Of a stretch of DNA of 64,000 bases, positions 49,146 through 60,580 are shown one piece after another (the first letter of the stretch is position 1; each line of letters begins with the position of its first letter). The position numbers and the translations under genes are program-made. The notes beneath the pieces were generated by a model. It had not been told where the DNA came from, did not search any database, and saw only the letters and a program-made list of their open reading frames with translations. Source of the DNA: Varanus komodoensis. Its lineage: Eukaryota; Chordata; Lepidosauria; Squamata; Varanidae. The stretch spans positions 17,789,045 through 17,853,044 of the forward strand of contig NW_025335269.1 of NCBI RefSeq assembly GCF_004798865.1, read 5' to 3'.

Positions 49146-49596
49146 CAGCCTGAAGCTGTGAGACACAAAGCACATGAGCAACACTAATAAGGAGAAGGTT
49201 CATTAATCTCTGGCACTTTCCTCTGCGTCCCTCTCGTCCCTCCTCTCCCTTCCCCCAGAGGGATAAGCCCTTCACAAACCAAAACAACTTAACTCTGGAG
49301 TTGTTGTTGCCGCGCATTCATCGCCTGCATTATTATTTTGGTCCAAGTAACAGTTCACAGGGGTTTTCTTCATCTGAGCAAATCTGTAGCCAGTCCCAGC
49401 ACCAGCACCTTTCCATCTGGTGCGGGGAAATGCATGTTCTCAATTTTAAGGAAGTGTCCTTTATTTTGGCAGCTTTCTACATGCAGAGCAGCCCCAAGAT
49501 GAGTTCCAGAGCATTGCTTATTTGGGGAGGGGGAGGGGGACTGGAGAGAGAAGTGCAATTTACCTGACTACCCCAGGGATACAAGATCTGCAGATC
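49146..49596. promoter_or_regulatory. Promoter-flanking DNA, conserved-looking
   Basis: Just right of the CpG island the DNA is of mixed composition with no repeats. It includes AACACTAATAAGGAG, TTCATTAATCTCTGGC and GCATTATTATTTTGGTCC, that is several TAAT homeodomain-type cores. It would be upstream regulatory DNA if the gene runs leftwards. This is inferred from position and composition only. Confidence 0.3.
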
Positions 49597-49643
49597 TCTC
49601 TCTCCCTCTCTCTTTCTGGCGCGCACATACACACACACACACA
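49597..49643. repeat. (CT)n and (CA)n microsatellite
   Basis: CTCTCTCTCCCTCTCTC, then GGCGCGCACAT and (AC)n. It is read directly from the sequence. Confidence 0.75.
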
Positions 49644-52600
49644 ATTGTTTTCATTTAAAAGGATGCATCCTTTCTAATAGAATAGATATGCCTCATTCTA
49701 AGGATCATATTAGATACCCACCATATCATACAATCCCAGTGTTCCATTTATTTCTCAAGTTTTGGTCTTGCAGTCTAATCAGCCCCTCTTCCGTCACCAC
49801 AGTACCGTGTTTTAATATGTTTCGTTCAGAGTGTTGCAGTGCACAAAATTGACGAGACTCAGTGATAAGGGAGGGGGGAAAGAGTGGTAATTTATGTACA
49901 TCCTTCTAATGCACCACTCATTTGCCCAGCTGAATAAATCCAGAGTGCTCATCTGTGCCCAGCCAAGGAAAGGGCATTCACCTCTTTTGGCTAGGTGAAA
50001 ATTAATATGCTACAAAATTATAGTTTTTGCAGCCCCAGATCTAATTGCTATGAATCATTTACAGCGGACCCAGCAAGCCAGCTACTGGGAGAACACGTGT
50101 TTTCATGAATCCCTTGTCACACAGTCTCACCCGTCTAGAATAATCTGAAAGGAGACAGAAACATTTAATACCACTAGCTGCAGTTATTAATCCTATCACA
50201 TCAGTGATAAACAGGAAACAGGCATATGGCATAAACTAAGGTATGAAAACATTTTCATCCTCTTTTGTCCAGGTAGGTATGGAGAAAGCATATGTCATAG
50301 ACAGATCACAGTCTGTACAAATTGGAGAAAGGCTTGTGAAAATGTGTTGGGAAGGATCACAGCATTTTGTTTTGTTTTTTTTCCAAAACTGAGAATAATG
50401 TAGGAGAACCAAAACGGGCAAGCCAAGAAGGAACTACATAAATAGAGCAGAGGGAGACAATTATATATATTATGAAGGCTTTTAAAAAATCCTCAGAATC
50501 TCCCTGTGGGATGTTTGGAAGTCGGCACCTGCTTTTCAAACAGACTTTTGTAAGAATAACCCCCCAATAAGTTTTGCATTAGCAGCCTGTTGGTAAACAC
50601 CTCAAGCGATTGGAGGCATTCAGCCAACCACACCAAAAGCTGCCTGCACTATCCTACCTCCTGATAGGGCTTGGTCCTATTAGCATTTGGCAACAAAAAG
50701 CTGCCATAAACAAGACTCATGTCTAATTGTTCCTTACTACAGCTCTGGAAAAAAAATATTTGTTATATGGTAGATTTTCTGCTTGGTTTTATCATAGAAG
50801 GAGAAGCACTTGGTTTATTTTAGAGTTCTGCTCCAGAACTTACTTTCAATGCCCTAAAAGTATGCCTTTTGCACATGCAGAATAATATTAAAGAGGAGAG
50901 TTCTCCCACTGCAAAAGCGTGGAGGAAAAGTACTTTTATGTCACCAGTGGAAGCTGCTATGAGCCACATTTGTGAAAGGTGAAGGCCATGACTTGCAGGT
51001 ACGTCATTTTAATTAACCACTGAAACCAAAGACCACACCTTCAGGAAATCCTGGCTTATCCATGTTAAGGACAGAGGGCTGGGTTCTGCACAGACACAAG
51101 CTTGCATTACATTTGAGTCAGAACATACACTACTTCCTCTGGGTCATTTTCAGGGACATACAGTAACTTAAAAATAAAGATAGTGCCCAATCCTTTATTT
51201 TCCAGAAGGATTTGATCTGTGCTTGGAAGCAGCCTTTGCATACCACTGTAAAATGTTATGACATATTACCAGCAGCTTAATGCCACACTACACAGTTTGC
51301 ATTGATTGATTCATGATTGATCTCCCAATATTTTTGATTTACTAAATGCAGACATGAGATGGGGTGGGCATACTAATTTGATCAAGGAAGTAGGATAGAG
51401 GCAGGGGTGTTTAAACGCGTGCACGCGTGCGCACACACACTCCTGATCTAAATCAACCAAGCTGTTATTGCACGTATATTTCCTTTCCCTATACGCAATT
51501 CTTGGATGCAGGGGCTTAGAAAATGTAACAGCTGAATGTTCTGCCCTTATCAAATTAGCAAGGCATCTTCTCCTTGCAGCACCATTTTGCAATAAGTATA
51601 TACAAATTCAAGAACCTCTCGGTCTGATTCTTCTTTACAGACTCACAAGATCCCTGCTGTAGGATTGGTCCAAATTCATGATTTTGGAGTAACCTGCAGG
51701 AAACAGTAAGCGCAGATATTCAAGGAGCAAAGCAAAGACTACTGGGATAACATAAATCAATTTAGGTCTACAAGCTTTGATGTATTGCACCCAGGCATCT
51801 CAAAGCAGATACTTTTGGGAAATCTCAAGACCACGGTAATTATGGTCTGAGAATTCCAAAATTATTCATATTATGTCAGAAGACTATAAAGAGTAAGTAT
51901 AGTTTATAACAAGAAACATGGTTCATAACAATTCCTGGGATGCCATAATAGGATGCGACTACTAAACACGATCTGGAAAAGCAGAGAATGCTTCCTGCAG
52001 CCAAACTCGAATGTAGTGAAAACGAATTAAGCAAAGCCACTCTGTTGATTTAGTTGTGTACGGAGGTGGGAGTGTTAGACAATACTTTAAGCTGTATTTT
52101 CTATTATTTGGTTTCATGTTAGCTTCCTTGTAATGTTTGCAATGAGGCAGAACACCATTATCATCTGCTCTATCGGATGTTCAGGACATTGTTTATGTAG
52201 CAGAAAAGGCGCCATCCACACACAAGAGGGAAGTCACAGAGAGCTTGAAGGATGTTTAGTCCTTGCAAGGAACCAACCCCCTCCTCCCTGCCCCAGAAAC
52301 AGCCTCACTGTAGGAAAAAGGGGGGTAGGCTGTGGGAGGGGGTCATTCGCTCAACAGGCTAATGAAGGCTGATCATTCTCGATGGCCAGAGCACACTAGC
52401 TAAGTAGAAAATGGAAGACCAGATGTGCCAAGCAGGAATGGGTGGTGGAATGGATTGGTTGGAACCCTGAACAGAAGCATTTTCCACAGTGCTGCCTCAA
52501 CAGCAGATGGCCTGGTGAGTCTCTTTCTCAACTGTTCCACTTCAGACTGCAAGTGGAGACTAATAAAACAGCAGTTTCTTCATTAATGCCTATCACTTCC

Positions 52601-53873
52601 AGCAAAAATGGCAACCTAGGAAAAGATTGGGATGCACACACAAACACACACTTATAGGTTTGTTTGTGTGTGCATGTGCCGGAGAGAGAAAGAGCCGTGT
52701 GAACTAGTGATACCATTTAAAAACAAGTTCCTCCTCTTTTGCTGTTAGGGTGTCCATATATCATACTTTAAAGAGGACAGCTGACTATTGGAATATGTCA
52801 TGTACTTGAAGGACCGTCTAGTCCATGTCTGCTTTAAAAAAGAACCAAGGGAAGGGAAGGGGGAAGGGGGAAGGGAGAAGGGGGAAGGGAAGGGAGCATG
52901 GGCCTTGAAGTTGCACATTAACAGCATCTGCACAGCTGTCTGAGCAGCACATGGACCATGGTCTTCTCCAGTATGGTGAGATAAATTTTTATTTAAAGTA
53001 TAGAATAGTTTGCCTGATAAGTTCCAGTGCCCCCATTTTTCTACCCATTTCCAAAACTCTAAATGATCAGGAAGATGGACTAGTGCACCCCCTTCTACTG
53101 AAGAATGGTTGTTTGAGAGTTAGCTGTCAAAATTCCAGCCCCTTTTGAAAGGATTTTTTTCTTGATAGGGATTCCCGTGGTTTTTTTCCACAGGGAATTA
53201 TGTATTCATGCCTGCATAAGAGGACTCAGGCACCTATTGGGGGAACACAAAAATCCCAATGTCCTTGGTTGGTGCTTGCTGTATTTTGTCAGCAGGTAAT
53301 CTCTAGGACATTATGCATGTGAGGCTTCTCAGTTTCACACCCATGAAACTGCAGTCCTGAAAATGCAACATTCCAACCATTGTTAAAGCATTAATAAAAT
53401 TATTTGCACACATTTCAGGCACAAAAATAAACAAACCAACCAAATTAAAAAGGGGAGCAAGCAACTGACAATTGCCACTTAGACACTTTGGAGAGACTGA
53501 CAGTAGCTGTCAAAATGGCAGTCATGAAAAGTGATCCCTGGGAGGTTAAGGCAGGGAGGGCAGACTACAAAAAGCCAAAAATGGCTCAAAGGAGTAGGAA
53601 GGAGAGTGGTTGAAACCACAGAGTACCCTGGGATCCTGGCTGGTGGGCCTAGGCAGAAGGCCAGGGAGTGACAATCCACAGTGACCCAGATCATATGTTG
53701 GGCACACTGTGAATTGTTCATAGAAGAACCAAGCTACCATGGCTCATTGCCAGGTTGGTTTGGTGTGACATGTGAGCCCACCCAATAGTTAGCAGATCTG
53801 AATGAAGACAAAAGTTCTTTTTAGAGTCAGCCCTGGGCTCCTGCTGATCAACTTGTTTGTGAATGACTGAGAT
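49644..53873. other. Unique DNA, parts look conserved
   Basis: No coding exon or recognised transposon is seen in about 4.2 kb. The part near 49910-50230 has the balanced composition and TAAT-rich words of conserved non-coding elements. Further on are an alternating CG/CA tract near 51416-51442 and a purine tract at 52847-52896. Confidence 0.4.
52847..52896. repeat. Purine-only GGGAA repeat, G-quadruplex candidate
   Basis: Fifty bases of only A and G in units GGGAA, GGGGGAA and GGGAGAA, with at least eight G runs of three or more separated by AA or AGA. Such a tract can form a G-quadruplex or triplex. It is read directly; the folding is inferred. Confidence 0.75.
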
Positions 53874-53950
53874 CAGCCTTCTCCAATCTGGTGGCCTTCA
53901 GAGGCATTTGGAAGTCCTAGCATTCCCATCCAGCAGGGCCATTGACAGGG
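53874..53950. mobile_element. MITE fragment, squamate type
   Basis: CAGCCTTCTCCAATCTGGTG, GCCTTCAGAGGCATTTGGAA and CATCCAGCAGGGCCATTGAC follow a recalled sauropsid element beginning 'cagccttccccaacctggtgccctccagatgt' and containing 'ccagcatggccaatgg'. Only the left part is present. The same family as 20960-21054. Confidence 0.55.
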
Positions 53951-54865
53951 AGGCACAAGGATGGGAAAGGATGACCTAGATAAAGAAATAGACTGTCTGC
54001 AAATCCAAGACTATGGGATGAATATCCAGTTTGGTACTGATAAACTTGACTAGAAACCAGTAGAAAATGAAATAAAATTATGCAGGAACTGAAGGGAGGG
54101 AAGGAGGAAGGGAGAATAAAAAGCACAATTGCAGGGATGGAGGGAGAAGTAGTTAAACTTCTTCAGTGTTGCTGAAGAAGTGATGCTGAAAAGAATATGA
54201 GATTCATCACAGTAAGAACAAACATGGCCATTTCACTGTAAAGAGGTACATTTCATTGTTTAGATTGTCATGATATACATGTTTATTGATCATGCAAAGT
54301 AATTCATGCTGAGATAGTATGGGGTCATGTAAAAAAAGATGACATATAACTTGACAAGCCAGAAAATAGTACCTTTCTACTCCATCCACAGTGATCTGTG
54401 ATACGACAGAGTCCCAATCTAAAATCAGGGCTCAAGCAGTCTTAATTTTTAAGTATGCTCTACTCTCCCTTAATGCACAGCACTGTGATGATTATTTATT
54501 TATTTTTGTGGACTAGTGCACTGGGATTTGAGAAACCTGGGTCAAATCCCACATTTACAACCTCTTCATCTGAACTTCAGCATGTCACTATTTCTCAGAA
54601 TCGACTGACTATCTGAAAAATGAAAATAATAACAACCTACCCAATCTAGCTTTATTTTTTTACTGACATCTCAGACCTATATCATCTTAGGGACACAGTG
54701 AGGGTAACAACATAAAGCCATTCATCCAATTGAACAAGAAAAAATACCATTTAACATATAGGAGACAGGGAAGGAACAAGAAAAATTTGCAGTGTTTCTA
54801 GATAATGTTCCATCCTGGACTGAGAAAGGAATCGTCATCAGAGTTCAAAGTGTTAAAAAATTACT
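53951..54865. other. Unique DNA
   Basis: No gene or known repeat is seen. A short ATTT tract is at 54493-54507. Confidence 0.4.
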
Positions 54866-54930
54866 TTTGCATCTGATAAAGTAGGTTCCTGCTCACAAAA
54901 GCTTGGGTCACAATGTATTTATTAGAGTTC
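54866..54930 (+). repeat. Reptile dispersed repeat fragment (GCATCTGATAAAGTAGG)
   Basis: TTGCATCTGATAAAGTAGGT, CCTGCTCACAAAAGCTTGGG and ACAATGTATTTATTAG match a repeat I recall in turtles and lizards as 'gcatctgatgaagtgggct...ctcacgaaagcttatgctccaataaatttgttag'. The normal continuation occurs separately at 33808-33838. Confidence 0.55.
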
Positions 54931-55102
54931 ATTGACTGATTTATCAAATAATTTATACTCCAAAACAGTGCACAGAAAGACATATAACCACAAAACACAA
55001 CACTAAAAGCAGATGATAACAAAAATAAAATAACCTCTACAACACAGCAGTAGAAAAATTCATCATCAGCTAAGAAAGATGTCCTTGCTGAGTAGCATTT
55101 AT

Positions 55103-55150
55103 ATATGTGTGTGTGTGTGTGTAAATATATATTTATACACACACACACAA
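55103..55150. repeat. (TG)n / AT / (CA)n near-palindrome
   Basis: TGTGTGTGTGTG, then TAAATATATATTTA, then TACACACACACA. The arms are complementary, so a hairpin or cruciform with an AT-rich tip could form. Origin is simple-repeat growth. Confidence 0.75.
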
Positions 55151-55802
55151 ACAAACATATACCAGGAGTCCAGTTTCTGTCCACCTTTCCTCTGAATACA
55201 TTCAGGAAAGTGAATAGATACGTGTTCTTTGGTAAATTTAGGAATCATGGGAAGTAGCCCAACAGGAAATGCCATGGCCGAATCTGGCATACAGGAAAAT
55301 GTTGCTCATGCCAGCTGCAAGGCCTTTCATGTTGACTATGGCATGCTCATTTCAAGATGTCATAGGACACTTTGAGAGATACAGATATATTCGCATCAGC
55401 CACTTTTCTAATGTGCATGCATGATTTAATTTTTGTTCCCTAATTTTCAAATATGGAAATGAGTTCTACATCTGGACTGCTGCTAGGCAGACACAGACTG
55501 CTTTATAACACCAAAGTGGGTTGATGATTCAAAGGGGACTTGAATAATGAAGTATGTGATATCTGTATAAACAGGCAGGTGTAACACTGATCGTTGGGTC
55601 TCATTACGAAAATTTGTCAATATGTTATGACAATAAGCTCTAAAGGAAAATTTCATTCTTGTTCTTCTTCTCAACTTTTTAAAATAATAATTCTCTGCAA
55701 ATACAATAATCTGTATTCACTCAATATAGATCACAGTCTGTGGTGATGCCACTTGAAGAAGTAAAATTAGGGAATGGTCCCCCAGAAAACCATTCCTGTT
55801 GC

Positions 55803-55900
55803 ATCCAATCTAAATTATTTGCAGTTAGGTTCCATTGAAATCAATGTGAAAAATTAGTTGTGGCTAATTTATGTCCTGCTCATTACAGTGGGAACTCAGA
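55803..55900. repeat. Squamate dispersed repeat fragment
   Basis: ATCCAATCTAAATTATTTGC, GGTTCCATTGAAATCAATGT, GAAAAATTAGTTGTGGCTAA and TTTATGTCCTGCTCATTACA resemble the recalled 'cattgaaatcaatgggaattagtcatgactaa(c)ttagtcccatt' unit, related to 32150-32250 and 42505-42565. Confidence 0.45.
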
Positions 55901-56783
55901 CTGCAATATTATACATACCTGCCTGGAAGTCTTATTGAACCTAAGAGGACTTTAGCAGAATATAAAGTACTCTGGCAGAAGTCAGGAATTTATTCACTGA
56001 GGACAGAAAAGAAAGAAGGACGTAATGTATTATTCCAAATGTATGATTTTCTACCCCTGTTCCAGTGAAACAACATTGTTGTTCACTCCTTAAGGTATTA
56101 TTAGCTAGCATTGCAAAAGAGCATTGAGTTCTGCCCAAAGATTAGTAGTATCTTTGAACAAAAACTATACTTAGTTGTTCTGAAACCATCAATTTATAAG
56201 ACACTGTAAGAAGGGGACATTTATGTACCATGCAAGAAACACATTTACAGTGAAGAGCTCCTTGTGTACAGATGCTGAGAAATTGGATTTGGTGTCATGG
56301 CATCCCTAGACTTTAGCCCTTCCCTCAGTAATAGCAATGCAGCTAAGGTTGGACCTTGAGCAGGGCTTGAAATCCAGGGCCATGCAGACTGGTGAGGCCC
56401 AAATGACACCTCCCTCCTGGACTGTGGAGGGTGCTGGAGAACAGTGGCAAACAGGCAGTGGGAATTTGCCAGAGCAGCATCCTGGTTTCTTTACTATATG
56501 TACACACTCACAGTCCAGAAGTGGCTGGCTGGTTATGTATACCAGGTGTCTTGGGGTGCATCTGATAATTTGAGAAACTGTCTTAGGCATCACCACGCAG
56601 TAGCTGCCATTGGAGGCATGGCAAAGGACAAGAACCTGCCCAAAGGACTGAACACAAGGCAGAGATGGGGGTCTGAGTCCTGACACACTGAACAGCTCTT
56701 CTGAAAATGCAGTCTTCTACCCCAACGGAAGGAAATCTTTTTTCACAGTGATCCCAGTTCCCAGTAGGAAAGAAGCCACTGCC

Positions 56784-56807
56784 CCTCCTCCTCCTCCTCC
56801 TCCTCCT
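56784..56807. repeat. (CTC)n trinucleotide repeat
   Basis: Eight CTC units. A plus-strand frame reads them as a proline run, but that frame has no other protein character. Confidence 0.8.
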
Positions 56808-58469
56808 TCAGTGTGGGAAGAGCAGGACGCCTCAGCAGGCACCAAGAAAGATGTCCGGAGGCTGACTGGTGCCAGATGGGTTTGGCATCAGGACAGCAGA
56901 AAGAAACTCCATCTCTTTCCCATAGTTGTGATGGTGCCTGAATTACATGAATTTCAAATGTGAAAACACACATACTTGGAATATTTCTTTTTTTAAAAAA
57001 AATAGGCTTGGCAACCTTTCTTTTTTTCTTTTTAACATTTTCGGGAGTGTAGAAGCAGCTGTAGAGCATGGAATGGTGGGAGGAAGGGAGAAAAGAAATG
57101 CTAGCTGTGTGCTTCACAACTAAGTATTACACGTGGCTATCCAACGCCTTCTTCCCTGTCCCATAAGGCCAATTGGTCCAGAATCCAAACTTACCCAGCT
57201 ACCTGAGCAATGTTGAGTGACAAAACCCAGTAGCTGTCTGAGGAACATTCATCTATAGAAATAGAGTGGAGAAAATCTCCAGTCTGAACTTATTTTTTAC
57301 CTCTTTACACAACTGTCATCAACTTGCTGTTTTCCCTCCTAGCTCATTTGAGAAGTGCATATATTAGCAGTGTTATTGTAATTTATGATATGATTAATAT
57401 GCATTTGGTCACTGGCCACACTTGCTTGCTTTCTGCGGTAGTGTTTCTACCCTAACATGTTAACTTTGGAGAGTGACTCATTCCCACTATTCTTCCATAA
57501 GTTCTCTGCAGCCAGGACATTTAGATTTGTACCTGGCTATAAATTGGAAATAGTCTCCTGGATGAACAGATAGGAATTCCTTTCATTCACAAAGCCATTT
57601 CATTTTACGGGGAATCATGTGTAAACAATGGGTATATATAGAAAACTATACAGAAATGCATCTATTTTGGAAAATAAAAATGTAAAATTGCATAGTATTC
57701 TGAGAAATGCACCCCAAAATAAAGATGAAGACATTTTAAGAAATGGCAAATGGATGTGAAAACTGGAACAAATCTGCCATTGAAAAATTTGTGAAACTTT
57801 GCGAAATGGAGCTTGGCAGAATTGTCCATTCCAAGACTCCAGAGCCCTTTGGAAACATATTCAAAGAGTTAGGTCACTCTTGCATATCCATTGTTTGGTA
57901 CTGATGACTCTAATATCAAGAGGGATCTTGAAATGGGCCATCACAGATCCATCATCATGGATACCACTGCACTTCTGCTCAGAAGGCTTTTCGAATTGAT
58001 TCGCTGCAAGTCGTTGTGTATATTAGACACTGAATGTAGTAGAGAAATCAAGGGATGTACAAGCATGGATGAACAAGCTTCTTCCAGCAACTGCTGGAGA
58101 GCTCCCTCTCTCACACATTTTGTGAGGCTTGTATAATTCTTCCATTTTCCAGAACTGTCCCCACTTTTCTAAAAAGGAAATGAAGCTGTCCTGCTCTTTC
58201 TGCATCCATTCAAGAGGTTCAGCATGCCTGACTTGCCCTGACACCTGGATGCCAAAGAGCCCAGCGCAAAGATGGACTTGATTGCTATCTTTTCAGCAGT
58301 TCACACTCTTTCCTTTATACAATTTGGCACGAGACTCATGTTGATGTTAGCTTATTGTCAAGGAGTTCCCTTAAAGAATGAACCACTGCCAATCTCAAAA
58401 TTGGATCTAGTCAATGCTAGATGACACGGGAATAAAAGCACAACACTGTCTATTAAACACAGCACACTG

Positions 58470-59306
58470 AGGGAATGATATTTAGCTTCTGCTGCTATTG
58501 GACCCTCAAACTTTATTGCCAAGCAACCCAATTTATCAGTCAATGCCTTCCCAATAACACATTCCCTTTATTCCTAATTGCCTCGAAATTTCCTCCAGCT
58601 GCCTTCTTCCCCGCCCTACAAACTTTGACTTATCCATTAGACATATTTAAATTCCTCCTTTGTTTTGTAATCTACATTTTTTCTCACACCCTGAAATTAC
58701 AGCTCTTTCAAGGCGAAAGTCCCTCCATTCAGACAGCAGAACATGGTGCAATTTTAGCATCATATAATTTCCTCCATAATTGCTAAATCATTTCTTCTTC
58801 TTTTTTAAAAAAAAGAAAGAAAGGAGCATGCAAGGAAGCACAGTGAGAAAAGACAGAAGATTTAATAGAGCTTAGATGGCCCTGCCTGGCATTTCACTAT
58901 GCCACTGAATCACAGAGCCATCCAAAATAAATAAAAATCCTTGCTCTGTGTGCAAACTTTTCATATCTACTCTTCCATTCAATAAATCTCCAGCTATCTG
59001 AATCCGCAAGTCATTCTGGGTTCACAAGTGCAAAACTCTTCCATGTGTATCAATGAACTTCTCAAACGTGATGCAAGAAGAGCAACAAAAATATTACAAT
59101 TAAACTGCTTAAGGCAATTTTCTCTCTACTCTTTGTGCCCTGGGTTCATTGGGGAAGGGGAGTAACTGACATTTATCAAACTAAAAGTAACACATTTTCA
59201 CTCTTTTGTACTGTGAATGCTTTGTCATAATGGATTTTCATTTTAATGTCCCAATTACATTTGTAACATTCTTTCAAACTGAATAGCACTAATGACTTGC
59301 ATTATT
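58470..59306. promoter_or_regulatory. Candidate conserved non-coding element, left part
   Basis: Over 800 bases without repeats, open frames of note or simple sequence, with balanced AT-rich text and many homeodomain-like or POU-like words (TTTATTGCC, CCTAATTGCC, AGCATCATATAATTTCC, CATAATTGCTAAATC, CCCAATTACATTTG). This texture is typical of ancient vertebrate enhancers near developmental genes. It ends at the hAT insertion, and similar DNA resumes at 60091. No alignment could be made. Confidence 0.35.
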
Positions 59307-59314
59307 ATTTACAT

Positions 59315-60082
59315 TAGGGGTCTCAAACTCAACTTACCTGGGGGCCGCTGGAAGTACAGTCTGGGTGAGGCTGGGCCGCAGCAAGTATTCCACAAAAAAG
59401 GGATTTCAAGTATTCCAAAAAAAGTACAACTGATCCAATCTTCTCAATCTTTACTAATAATTCAGAACATGAATGGTTCTTCAGAACACAGGCTTCTCTT
59501 ACTTCCTCCTACTCCTTGCTGCCAGAGACCTGCCAGCGCTTCCTCTTACACAGCTGAGCCACATTGGGCTTGAGGGAGGAAGCAATTGAGACCCTCAGTA
59601 TGGCTTGAAGATGCTCATCAGTAAGTTTGGACCTGAACTTTGACTTATTAAAGTTCATGGTGAAGAGCTTTTCACACAGATAGGTGCTCCCAAAAAGGCA
59701 CATGGTCTGTTTGAACATCCTGGAAAGCTCAGGGAAGGTTAGGGGCAATTCTCTCAAAAATTGTCCAAGCTTGTCTGCTTTTCCACTCACCTCCCTGAAC
59801 CATGGTGGTGGTGGTGGTGGGCCGCTCATCCCGCATCGCTCCCAGAGGCCGGCCTGGGCGCCACTGGCGCTTTGAAGGCCGCAAAGGGCCCCTCACCCGT
59901 GCCCTGCCTGTCCTGGCGCACAGCTTAGAGGGAACATTGCACCCAGGGCAACGACTCACGCAGGTGCGTGTGAGAAAAACGTGCAGGCCGCACTATCACT
60001 AAACTTTGGTATCAAGTGGGGGCCACAAAATATCGTCCCACGGGCCGCAATTGGCCCGCGGGCCGCGAGTTTGAGACCCCTG
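59315..60082 (-). mobile_element. hAT (Charlie-like) element with transposase remnant
   Basis: Termini are TAGGGGTCTCAAACTCA (first base changed from C) and, opposite strand, CAGGGGTCTCAAACTCG. The flanking 8-mers atttacat at 59307-59314 and 60083-60090 are identical: a perfect hAT target duplication. The right part carries the GC-rich 'cgggccgcaattggcccgcgggcc' palindrome typical of these elements. A minus-strand remnant of the transposase lies at 59509-59829. The rest of the transposase is missing, so the copy is an internal-deletion derivative. The intact duplication and readable C-terminus make it one of the younger elements here. Confidence 0.9.
59509..59829 (-). pseudogene. hAT transposase C-terminus (dimerisation domain)
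   Basis: The frame of 107 codons ends in a stop and reads, in its second half, FPELSRMFKQTMCLFGSTYL then CEKLFTMNFNKSKFRSKL, TDEHLQAILRVSIASSLKPN and KRKRWQVSGSKE. The order FGS-YLCE-F-MN-NKS--RS-LTDEHL---LR is that of the hATC dimerisation region of Charlie-like transposases and their domesticated relatives such as GTF2IRD2 and ZBED-type proteins. The first 30 residues, with a proline run from a GGT repeat, are not transposase and the ATG is not the true start. The DNA-binding BED finger and the catalytic core are absent. Enclosure in hAT termini shows it is a transposon relic, not a host gene. Confidence 0.85.
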
Positions 60083-60090
60083 ATTTACAT

Positions 60091-60580
60091 GCTTTCTTAA
60101 TTGTAAGGTTCTGCATTTCTCTCATAACATTCTCTCTCTCTCTCTCTCTCTCTCCCCCAGTACTAAACCAGAAATAAGACAAACATATTTTAGCTTTGTG
60201 TTGCGTAAAAGCTGGTGATGAATTAGCCCACATTAATGCCTCTTTATAATGCACACACAATCTGAGGCCCTCACAGAATTGTAAATTAAGAAGGAAAAAG
60301 TAAAAGTGGGTACATTTCTCTTCAGGGGGTGGGGACAGAAAAACAGATACAGAGATAAATCAAATCTCTTCAAAGTAGTATGCATGCAAATTTAATTGAA
60401 AGCAAATATTTATCAAATAGCTTCCTAGGAGAAAGTTAAATTTCTCTAAATTAGTAGCACACAGGGCAATAACGTCAGTGGTTATCACTGTTAATTTTGC
60501 CTGACAGCCTCCTTAAGTTAAGAATGATTGCCATTCACGTCTATGGCAGGAGGAAGTGAGAAGGGCTGCACTTGTGAACA
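60091..60580. promoter_or_regulatory. Candidate conserved non-coding element, right part
   Basis: DNA of the same texture as 58470-59306 resumes directly after the hAT duplication. Words include GATGAATTAGCCCACATTAA, CTTTATAATGCACACAC, GCATGCAAATTTAATTG (POU-like octamer plus TAAT) and AATAACGTCAGTGG (CRE-like). A CT repeat at 60130-60154 interrupts it. Function is inferred from composition only. Confidence 0.35.
60130..60154. repeat. (CT)n microsatellite
   Basis: Twelve CT units without interruption before CCCCCAG. It is read directly from the sequence. Confidence 0.85.

Larger units (their letters stand above)
55151..58469. other. Unique DNA with minor repeats
   Basis: A dispersed-repeat fragment at 55803-55900 and a CTC trinucleotide run at 56784-56807 are the only recognised items. 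A block at 57340-57440 looks like a conserved non-coding element. No exon is convincing. Confidence 0.4.
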
